Shown here piece after piece: positions 5,921-12,380 of a stretch of 15,041 bases of DNA (position 1 is its first letter; the number at the start of each line of letters is the position of its first letter). Origin of the DNA: Sphingomonadales bacterium (lineage in GTDB: Bacteria > Pseudomonadota > Alphaproteobacteria > Sphingomonadales > Sphingomonadaceae). Both the position numbers and the translations under genes were made by a program. The stretch spans positions 1-15,041 of the forward strand of contig JAFLDC010000024.1 of assembly GCA_017302775.1 (NCBI GenBank), in the 5' to 3' direction. The notes under the pieces are model-generated. The model made no database searches. It was given only the letters and a program-made list of their open reading frames with translations, and was not told where the DNA came from.

Positions 5921-6963
5921 ACTCCGCCTTCGATGAAGTGCTGCGCGCTGACACGGCCACCCGCACGGGGCTCTATACGGCGACTGCGCAACGCCTCGGC
6001 ACGACCCCGCAAAACGTCGAAAAGGATTTCTGGGTCTGCTGGACCCTTGATGCGCTGTTCAACGGGATCGAAGACGGACCCCGCCTGCTGTTCAAGGGCG
6101 GAACTTCGCTGTCGAAGGGGTTCGGGTTGATCGAGCGGTTCTCCGAAGACATCGACGTGACGGTCTTCCGCGATGATCTCGGCGTTCCTGCAACCATCGC
6201 GGAACTGGCAGCGCTAAGCCGCAAGAAGCGGGAGGCCGCGCTCGATGCAATCAAAGCCGCCTGCGAAGCACATATCAACGGACCATTGAAAGCGCGCCTC
6301 GCGCAAATCTGCGCCGATACCTGCGCGCGCGCAGGCCTCGAAGCGCAGTCAATTCGGGTCGAGGCCGACGCCCGGGATGCCCAGACCTTGCTCCTGGTAT
6401 ATCCCAGCATCACGCCCGACGATGCCTACATCGCCAAGTCGGTGAAGATCGAATCAGGCGCAAAGTCGGCGCTTGATCCCAATTCGGTCCGAACCATTGT
6501 GCCCTATGTCGACGCTGATGCCATCGACCTGGATCTCGCCGTCCCGGGTATTACAGTTGTCGATGCCGAACGGACCTTCTGGGACAAGGTCGCCATCCTG
6601 CATGGCCTGAGGCGGTGGTTCGAAATCCGAGGGCAACTGCGCGGCGACGGCCAGCGCATCTCTCGCCACTATTACGACCTGTTCCGCCTGGTCCAATCGG
6701 AGATCGGCCAAGCGGCCCTGGCAAACCGCGCGCTTGGCGAGGATTGCGTCGCCCATGCCCGCATGTTCTTCAATCGCCCGGACTTCGATCTGGCCACCGC
6801 GCAGGCCACGACATTTGCCTTGTGCCCGGAGGGAGGGATGACGGATGCCTTGCGTCAGGACTATCGCGCCATGAGCACCATGATCTTTGGCGAGCCGCCG
6901 CCCTTTGACGCGGTCGTCGAGGCGATTGCCGAACTTCAACATGCATTGAACGCTACCGCATGA
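5917..6963 (+). CDS. AbiEii/AbiGii-type nucleotidyltransferase toxin
   Basis: This 348-residue protein has the four conserved blocks of AbiEii toxins. They are GGTSLSKGFGLIERFSEDID (61-80), with GG-x-S and the metal pair Asp78/Asp80; VKIESGAKS (176-184); ERTFWDK (218-224), with Asp223 and Lys224; and RHYYDLFRL (250-258). The family is a polymerase-beta-fold nucleotidyltransferase. Related toxins such as MenT modify tRNA acceptor ends, while streptococcal AbiEii binds GTP; the substrate here is unknown. The start overlaps the antitoxin stop and the stop overlaps the next gene (ATGA, 6960-6963). No catalytic residue seems lost, so the toxin is expected to be active. The role in phage abortive infection or element maintenance is inferred from the family. 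Confidence 0.9.
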   Translation: MNSAFDEVLRADTATRTGLYTATAQRLGTTPQNVEKDFWVCWTLDALFNGIEDGPRLLFKGGTSLSKGFGLIERFSEDIDVTVFRDDLGVPATIAELAALSRKKREAALDAIKAACEAHINGPLKARLAQICADTCARAGLEAQSIRVEADARDAQTLLLVYPSITPDDAYIAKSVKIESGAKSALDPNSVRTIVPYVDADAIDLDLAVPGITVVDAERTFWDKVAILHGLRRWFEIRGQLRGDGQRISRHYYDLFRLVQSEIGQAALANRALGEDCVAHARMFFNRPDFDLATAQATTFALCPEGGMTDALRQDYRAMSTMIFGEPPPFDAVVEAIAELQHALNATA

Positions 6964-7967
6964 AGGGGTTTCTGCAACGCCTGTTCGGAAATGGCCCGGC
7001 ACCGGAGAAAACAGCTCGGCCACAAGGCACCAGTCGCCTTGAGATCAAACCGTTCAGTCACGGCCTTGTCCGTATCTCGGCTCTCGACTTTTTCGGTCCC
7101 CATGCTGCTTCGTCTGACAGAAGGTTCCACCTCATCTGGCAAGACAGGAACCCCGAAGGCACGGTCGGCGGACATCGGTACGAGGGACATGGAAGCTGGA
7201 CCCTGTTGACCGACGAAGGCCGGGTTCTTGCCTCAGGGCGTCTCGAACGACCGCAGTATGGCCATGTCGCTAAAAATGGCATGTTCATTTTTAGTGACTG
7301 GATGTTCGGAGACGGACTGAACAGCCGCCTGCTGGCTTTTCGGGTCGATGGGCAAAAGATTGTCGATCGTCCGTTTTCGGCAAACATGGCGAGCACTGGG
7401 CTGTCAGATGACGGCCGATACGCGATATGCCAGACAGCCAACGCCTCCGGGAGTCCCGACAGTTGCCGATACTTTCTCTTCGACCTCGAGGTCGGTCAGG
7501 AGATCGCAAGCTGGGAACAGGAAGCCGGCTGGGCTGCCCGCTACGAATTCGATACGATCAATCGGTGCGTCTACCTGATTGGCAACGACGATGACCGCGT
7601 CGGCTACGATTTCACTGGTTGCATGGTCGACCGCGAAGCATGGCAGCTACGAAGGATCGGCGCGGGTGACCTGAGCGTCATTCAGGATGTCATGGCTGCG
7701 ACGAGCGCAAACGGTTATCCGCTTCGCAGCGAGATCATCGCAGGCCTGGGGGTCGCTGCCCGAGACGGCGAGGTATGGCAGCAGGCCCGGGCCTATCGAT
7801 TGCTCGGCGAACTTCATGAGCAGGGGGGCGAGATCGCTCAGGCCGTAAAGGCCTATGACGACGCGCTTACCATCGATCCGAAGGTGGGTGTTGCCCGCCG
7901 CGTCGAGCAGCTCCGAAAAACACTGGGATCAACCGTCGCCAAACCGGGTGCAAAACGGAGCGCGTGA
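6960..7967 (+). CDS. Unknown protein with C-terminal TPR-like segment, third gene of the AbiE operon
   Basis: This 335-residue protein is not recognised as a family. Residues about 30-235 are rich in short beta-strand-like stretches with turns (for example GSWTLLTDEGRVLASG, NGMFIFSDWMFGDGLNSRLLAF, TGLSDDGRYAICQTA, CRYFLFDLEVGQEIASW), reminiscent of beta-propeller blades. Residues about 274-310 (ARAYRLLGELHEQ, then AQAVKAYDDALTIDPKVG) look like one tetratricopeptide repeat. The C-terminus is basic. No signal peptide or membrane segment is visible, and no catalytic motif could be named. Its ATG overlaps the toxin stop by 4 bases, so it is co-translated with the toxin. This suggests a part in the toxin-antitoxin operon, such as a sensor or scaffold, but that is only inference. 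It could also be a cargo gene captured by the operon. Confidence 0.75.
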   Translation: MKGFLQRLFGNGPAPEKTARPQGTSRLEIKPFSHGLVRISALDFFGPHAASSDRRFHLIWQDRNPEGTVGGHRYEGHGSWTLLTDEGRVLASGRLERPQYGHVAKNGMFIFSDWMFGDGLNSRLLAFRVDGQKIVDRPFSANMASTGLSDDGRYAICQTANASGSPDSCRYFLFDLEVGQEIASWEQEAGWAARYEFDTINRCVYLIGNDDDRVGYDFTGCMVDREAWQLRRIGAGDLSVIQDVMAATSANGYPLRSEIIAGLGVAARDGEVWQQARAYRLLGELHEQGGEIAQAVKAYDDALTIDPKVGVARRVEQLRKTLGSTVAKPGAKRSA

Positions 7968-8211
7968 TCGTAACCGTCTCGAATGCGACCCGGTGCAGGT
8001 AGAGCGGAACTGGAAAGTCATTGCGGCAAGCGTCGACAATTCTACTGCCGCTCGGCTTCGAGGTAGGCTTGGCAGAACTGCGGAAGATATCCTGATGGGC
8101 AATTCGGTGATTACCCGGTGATTGCTGGAGCAGTTCTGAGCACCTCAATACAGCGGAAAAAATGCAGTCGACTCAAACAGATGGTTGAGATACGCCACAA
8201 AATCTGGTATT
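7968..8211. other. Gap between defence genes and housekeeping genes, possible island edge
   Basis: These 244 bases have no convincing gene. The end of the unknown TPR-like gene and the end of the CoA-ester lyase gene point towards each other, so a terminator is expected, yet only a weak hairpin (CTCAA 8172-8176 with TTGAG 8185-8189) is seen, with no T-run. CGGTGATT is repeated at 8105-8112 and 8116-8123, an 11-base period. Gene content changes here from defence to metabolism. No attachment-site core or tRNA end was recognised. Confidence 0.4.
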
Positions 8212-9084
8212 TCAGGTATCGGCGGAAATAGCCGCGGCGATTGCTAGTATTTGCCGGGCCTGTTCGCGGTGAAGCAGCTCGACCATTTGGCCTTCGACCT
8301 TGATTGCTCCCTTGCCGGCGTTTTCTGGCAAGGCAAAAGCGTGCTCCACCGCGCGCGCCCAGGCGATTTCGTCCGGATCGGGCGAGAAGGCAGCATTGCA
8401 TGGCGCGATCTGATCGGGATGGATCAATGTCTTGCCATCAAATCCGAATTGCCGACCCTGCTCGGCCTCGGTTCGAACGATGGCGGTATCGCGGAATTCG
8501 TTGCACACCCCGTCGAGCACAACCAGCCCATGGGCGCGTGCTGCGGCAACCGCCATGGTCAGGATCGGCAGGAAGGCCGCACGGTCAGCGGTCAACCGGG
8601 CGCGCATTTCCTTGGCAAGATCATTGGTGCCGATCACAAAGCCCGCAAGACGAGTTTCCGTGGCGCAGGCTGCCAGTTGGTGGAGTACCGGCACACAAGC
8701 GCAGGTTTCGATCATGATCCATAACCGGGTGCCCTTTGGTGACTGTGCCAGCGCCTGGTCATAGGCACGGATTTCTTCCGGGGTTGACACCTTGGGAACG
8801 AGACCGGCGTCGGGGCCGGCTGCAGCGATGGCGGCCAGATCATCCCTGCCCCATGGTGTTCCAATGCCATTGACCCGTGCGACCAGTTCGCGCCTGCCAT
8901 ATCCACCTTCACCGATCGCCGCGACGGCAGCTGCGCGCGCGGCAATTTTCTGATCCGGCGCAACTGCATCCTCCAGATCGAGAATGACCACGTCGGCAGG
9001 CAGCGTCCTGGCTTTTGCCACGGCCCTGGCATTGGCGGCAGGCAGGTAAAGGGCGGAACGACGGGGACGAAGTGAATGGACCAT
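8212..9084 (-). CDS. HpcH/HpaI aldolase / CitE-like CoA-ester lyase
   Basis: This 290-residue protein is of normal length for the CitE-like family (citrate lyase beta-like, malyl-CoA or methylmalyl-CoA type lyases, or related thioesterases). These cleave or form C-C bonds of 3-hydroxyacyl-CoA esters in a TIM barrel with a divalent metal. Visible motifs are RSALYLPAAN (9-18), VILDLEDAV (33-41), the Arg70 of VARVNG, the metal ligand Glu126 in WIMIET (122-127), GTNDLAKEM (152-160), and GFDGKTLIHPDQI near residues 218-230. These cover the expected CoA- and metal-binding positions. The precise substrate cannot be read from the sequence. The start ATG at 9084 has only a weak AAGAG three bases upstream. 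It is single, diverging from the membrane protein gene, and appears to be resident chromosome. Confidence 0.85.
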   Translation of the reverse strand: MVHSLRPRRSALYLPAANARAVAKARTLPADVVILDLEDAVAPDQKIAARAAAVAAIGEGGYGRRELVARVNGIGTPWGRDDLAAIAAAGPDAGLVPKVSTPEEIRAYDQALAQSPKGTRLWIMIETCACVPVLHQLAACATETRLAGFVIGTNDLAKEMRARLTADRAAFLPILTMAVAAARAHGLVVLDGVCNEFRDTAIVRTEAEQGRQFGFDGKTLIHPDQIAPCNAAFSPDPDEIAWARAVEHAFALPENAGKGAIKVEGQMVELLHREQARQILAIAAAISADT

Positions 9085-9143
9085 GGCTCTTATTCGCGCG
9101 CAGCCACACGGCAGGCAAGTCGTCAGTCGCAGGAAAACTTCGC

Positions 9144-9160
9144 TTCAGCGCTCAGCTGAA
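9144..9160. repeat. 6-bp dyad in the lyase / membrane-protein gap
   Basis: TTCAGC (9144-9149) and GCTGAA (9155-9160) form a perfect inverted repeat around 5 bases, followed by AAAA. Lacking a T-run on the coding side of either gene, it is unlikely to be a terminator and may be a regulator site. Confidence 0.35.
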
Positions 9161-9180
9161 AAACTATGTCGCCGCCTGTG

Positions 9181-9212
9181 CGTTGAAACTCTATTCAACG
9201 AGTCGAGATATA
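9181..9212 (+). promoter_or_regulatory. Promoter candidate with overlapping 20-base dyad before the TauE/SafE-type gene
   Basis: CGTTGAA (9181-9187) and TTCAACG (9194-9200) are perfect arms around 6 bases. TTGAAA at 9183-9188 within the left arm is a good -35, and GATATA at 9207-9212, after an 18-base spacer, a fair -10. A dyad over the -35 suggests repression or activation of this gene by an unseen regulator. GGGAG at 9213-9217 lies about 11 bases before the ATG at 9229. Confidence 0.45.
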
Positions 9213-9228
9213 GGGAGTGCGATCGGCC

Positions 9229-9984
9229 ATGGACTTTGATTTCAGCGCGCTGCTGCCATTCATTGCTGTGGGTTTTGCCGCACAGGCCGTGGATGGCGCG
9301 TTGGGAATGGCCTTCGGCGTAATCTCCAATACCTTGCTGGTTGGGGTCCTGGGCGTGCCCCCCGCACAAGCCTCGCAGCGCGTTCATGTAGTTGAATGTT
9401 TCACCACAGCGACGTCCGGCATCAGCCACCTGATTCATGGCAACATCGACAAGGCGTTGTTCTTCAAGTTGCTGTTGCCCGGAATGGCCGGAGGAGCACT
9501 TGGCGCATATGTTCTGACGTCACTGGATTCAGCCGTGGTCAAGCCCTTTGTGCTGACTTATCTGACTGCGATCGGGCTGATGCTGTTGTGGCGCGGCATC
9601 AAGTATCCACCGCAGACGCGGCCAGCGCGGGTGGTGGCTCCGCTGGGTCTGATCGGCGGGTTCCTCGATGCAGCCGGCGGTGGTGGCTGGGGCCCCGTGG
9701 TAACATCGAACCTGCTGATCCAGGGAGCGGATCCGCGCCGGGTGGTCGGGACTGTCAATGCGGTCGAGTTTTTTCTGACGCTGACCATCAGCGCTGCGTT
9801 CATTTATCATCTGGGCTTCGCCGACGTGGCGGGCGCGACGCTGGGCCTGCTGATTGGCGGTATAGCAGCAGCGCCGCTGGGCGCGTGGGCGGCCAAACAC
9901 ATTCCGGCCAAACCCATGCTGGTGATGGTCGGGGTGGTCCTGACCATCACCAGCCTGTTCGGAATTTACAAGGCTGTGTTCTAG
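9229..9984 (+). CDS. TauE/SafE (TSUP)-family membrane permease
   Basis: This 251-residue, very hydrophobic inner-membrane protein has about seven or eight predicted transmembrane helices. The N-terminal stretch FIAVGFAAQAVDGALGMAFG and the duplicated central stretch GLIGGFLDAAGGGGWGPVVT are the two repeated signatures of the TSUP family, which exports or imports sulfur-containing or organic anions such as sulfite, sulfoacetate and taurine-derived compounds. Further matches are HVVECFTTATSGISH and VGTVNAVEFFLTLTISAAF. The specific substrate cannot be predicted. ATG 9229 is preferred over an in-frame GTG at 9217, because the latter overlaps the only Shine-Dalgarno-like sequence. It converges on the malic enzyme gene with three bases between stop codons. 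Confidence 0.88.
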   Translation: MDFDFSALLPFIAVGFAAQAVDGALGMAFGVISNTLLVGVLGVPPAQASQRVHVVECFTTATSGISHLIHGNIDKALFFKLLLPGMAGGALGAYVLTSLDSAVVKPFVLTYLTAIGLMLLWRGIKYPPQTRPARVVAPLGLIGGFLDAAGGGGWGPVVTSNLLIQGADPRRVVGTVNAVEFFLTLTISAAFIYHLGFADVAGATLGLLIGGIAAAPLGAWAAKHIPAKPMLVMVGVVLTITSLFGIYKAVF

Positions 9985-9987
9985 AAA

Positions 9988-12270
9988 CTAGCCCACGACG
10001 CCTGAGGCGGCCAGCACGGCCAAAGTCAGTACATCCGGGGCAATCGCGGTCATCGGTGCGATCTGAACCGGCTTTTCCATGCCCAGCAGCATCGGGCCGA
10101 TCGTGGCATTGCCCGCCAGTTCACGCAGCAGCTTGGCCGAAATGTTGGCCGACTGCAGGCCCGGAAACACCAGTACATTGGCGGGCTGTGACAGGCGGCT
10201 GAATGGATAGTTCCGCATTACCGTAGGATTGAGCGCAGCGTCAGGAGCGATGTCGCCTTCGTACTCGAACCCGGGATTCTCGGCGTCCAGTAATGCCACC
10301 GCCTCGCGGATCGGCTCAAGCCAGCGACCGGGCGGATTGCCAAACGTCGAATAAGACAGGAACGCTACCCGCGGTTCGTGCCCGAGCCGCCTTGCGACGG
10401 CCGCAGTTTCCTTGGCGATCCGCGCCAAGTCTGCAGCATCGGGGCGCTCGTTTACAGTCGTGTCGGCCAGGAAGGTGGTGTAATTTTTGCCGATCATCAG
10501 ATGGATGCCAAAGGGCAGTTGCCCCTCCTTGGGATCGAGCACCTGGCGCACCTCGCGCATGGTCTGGCCAAAGGTCCGGGTCATGCCCGTGACCATCGCA
10601 TCACCGACGCCAAGCTTGAGCAGCAGGGAGGCAAATACGTTGCGATCCTGGTTGACCATCCGGCGCACATCGCGTTCCAGAAAGCCGCGGCGTTGCAGGC
10701 GCTCGTAGAGCAGATCGACCATCGCCGGGACATGCTCGCTGATCGCGGAATTTTCGATGTGGAAGATATCGCTGTCTTCGACGCCCAGTTCGGCCAGCTT
10801 CGCCTTGACTTGATCGGTCCGGCCGACAAGCACCGGTTCGCCATAGCCAAAATCGCGGTACTGAATCGCCGCGCGCAGCACGATCTCGTTTTCGGCTTCA
10901 GCGAAAATGACGCGCTTCGGGTTCGCTTTTACCGTCTCATAGACTTGCGTCAGCACCGATGTCGTCGGATTGAGGCGTGCCTTCAGGCTGGTGCGATAGG
11001 CATCAAAATCGTCAATCGGCTTTCCCGCTACCCCGGTATCCATTGCCGCCTTCGCCACGGCGGAGGACACTACCTCCATCAGCCGTGGATCGAACGGTGC
11101 AGGGATGATGTATTCCGGGCCGAACTGATGCTGCTTGCCATAGGCGGCGGCAACTTCTTCCGGGACAGTTTCGCGCGCCAGTTCTGCAATGGCGTTGGCC
11201 GCCGCGATCTTCATTTCCTCATTGATCGCGGTCGCCCGCACATCCAGCGCCCCGCGGAAGATGAACGGGAAGCCCAGTACGTTGTTGACCTGATTGGGAT
11301 AATCGGACCGACCCGTGGCGACGATCGCATCAGGACGCACCGCCTTGGCATCGGGCGGAGTGATTTCCGGATCGGGATTGGCCATGGCGAAAATGATTGG
11401 CTTGTCCGCCATCTTTCTGACCCATTCGGGTTTGAGCGCCCCGGCCGCCGACAGTCCGAGGAAAATATCCGCTCCGTCCAGTGCATCCTCCAGACTGCGG
11501 GCTGCCGTATCGATCGCATGCGCACTTTTCCACTGGTCCATTCCAGTCTCACGGCCTTGGAAAATGACCCCGCTCCGGTCGCAAACGGTGACGTTATGAT
11601 GCTTGACGCCCATCGATTTGATCAGGGCGGTGCATGCCAGTGCGGATGCCCCGGCGCCATTCACCACCACCTTCACATCCGCAAACTTACGGCCCGTCAG
11701 GAAGCAGGCGTTGACCAAGCCGGCAGCGGCGATGATTGCGGTGCCATGCTGATCGTCGTGCATCACCGGGATCTTCATCCGGTCACGCAGCGCTTGCTCG
11801 ATCACAAAGCACTCGGGAGCCTTGATATCTTCCAGATTGATCCCGCCAAAGCTGGGTTCCATCATGGCAACGGCTTCGATGATCGCGTCTGGATCCTCGC
11901 TGGCCAGTTCGATATCGATCGAATCGACATCGGCAAAGCGTTTGAAGAGCACCGCCTTGCCTTCCATCACCGGCTTGGATGCGAGCGCACCAAGATTGCC
12001 CATGCCAAGAATTGCCGTGCCATTGGAAATCACGGCCACCAGGTTGCCCTTGGCCGTATAATCGTATGCCGTGGCGGGATCGTCGGCGATGGCCAGAACC
12101 GGCACGGCCACGCCGGGCGAATAGGCCAGACTCAAATCCCGCTGGGTCGCCATCGGTTTGGAGGCGATGATCTCGATCTTACCGGGACGGATCGTGCTGT
12201 GATAAAACAGCGCTTCACGCTCGGTAAATCGGACGTTGCTTTCGCTGGTCTGAGTAATGTCTTCGGCCAC
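9988..12270 (-). CDS. maeB: NADP-type malic enzyme with C-terminal phosphotransacetylase-like domain
   Basis: This 760-residue protein has full length for the two-domain bacterial MaeB type. It decarboxylates malate to pyruvate with reduction of NAD(P), linking the TCA cycle to gluconeogenesis and NADPH supply. The malic N-terminal domain has LAYSPGVAVPVLA (Tyr50), the catalytic-lysine segment EGKAVLFK (Lys105) and FADVDSIDIE. HDDQHGTAI (171-179) carries metal-binding Asp residues, and VVNGAGASALA (202-212) is the dinucleotide-binding loop. From about residue 430 a phosphotransacetylase-like domain follows, known in MaeB to be allosteric rather than catalytic. Translation begins at GTG 12270, with GGAG at 12278-12281 (minus strand) 7 bases upstream; no in-frame ATG lies nearby. 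Cofactor preference is inferred from the family. Confidence 0.93.
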   Translation of the reverse strand: MAEDITQTSESNVRFTEREALFYHSTIRPGKIEIIASKPMATQRDLSLAYSPGVAVPVLAIADDPATAYDYTAKGNLVAVISNGTAILGMGNLGALASKPVMEGKAVLFKRFADVDSIDIELASEDPDAIIEAVAMMEPSFGGINLEDIKAPECFVIEQALRDRMKIPVMHDDQHGTAIIAAAGLVNACFLTGRKFADVKVVVNGAGASALACTALIKSMGVKHHNVTVCDRSGVIFQGRETGMDQWKSAHAIDTAARSLEDALDGADIFLGLSAAGALKPEWVRKMADKPIIFAMANPDPEITPPDAKAVRPDAIVATGRSDYPNQVNNVLGFPFIFRGALDVRATAINEEMKIAAANAIAELARETVPEEVAAAYGKQHQFGPEYIIPAPFDPRLMEVVSSAVAKAAMDTGVAGKPIDDFDAYRTSLKARLNPTTSVLTQVYETVKANPKRVIFAEAENEIVLRAAIQYRDFGYGEPVLVGRTDQVKAKLAELGVEDSDIFHIENSAISEHVPAMVDLLYERLQRRGFLERDVRRMVNQDRNVFASLLLKLGVGDAMVTGMTRTFGQTMREVRQVLDPKEGQLPFGIHLMIGKNYTTFLADTTVNERPDAADLARIAKETAAVARRLGHEPRVAFLSYSTFGNPPGRWLEPIREAVALLDAENPGFEYEGDIAPDAALNPTVMRNYPFSRLSQPANVLVFPGLQSANISAKLLRELAGNATIGPMLLGMEKPVQIAPMTAIAPDVLTLAVLAASGVVG

Positions 12271-12380
12271 GTATGATCTCCGGATTCAGCGCCGTCCTAA
12301 CGGAAGCGGCCGCGCCGCGATAGGGGATAGATTGCATCGCAAGCCTCCCCAATCGCCCATAGCCGCGCTAGGCGAAGCGG
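12271..12380. promoter_or_regulatory. Divergent maeB / mutS intergenic region
   Basis: Only 110 bases separate the two divergent starts, so both promoters must lie here or within the flanking genes. A GC-rich stretch with GCGGCCGC and a small TTGC-ATC-GCAA dyad (12332-12342) are visible, but no convincing -35/-10 pair was found for either gene. Confidence 0.35.

Noticed and set aside
7855..8121. 88-codon plus-strand frame running past the end of the TPR-like gene
   Set aside because: It mostly overlaps the real gene in another frame, and its tail has no recognisable family; treated as chance.
10378..12276. 632-codon plus-strand open frame opposite the malic enzyme gene
   Set aside because: Its translation has no family pattern and is rich in His, Arg and Asp, as expected for the antisense of a GC-rich gene; the minus strand encodes a complete MaeB.
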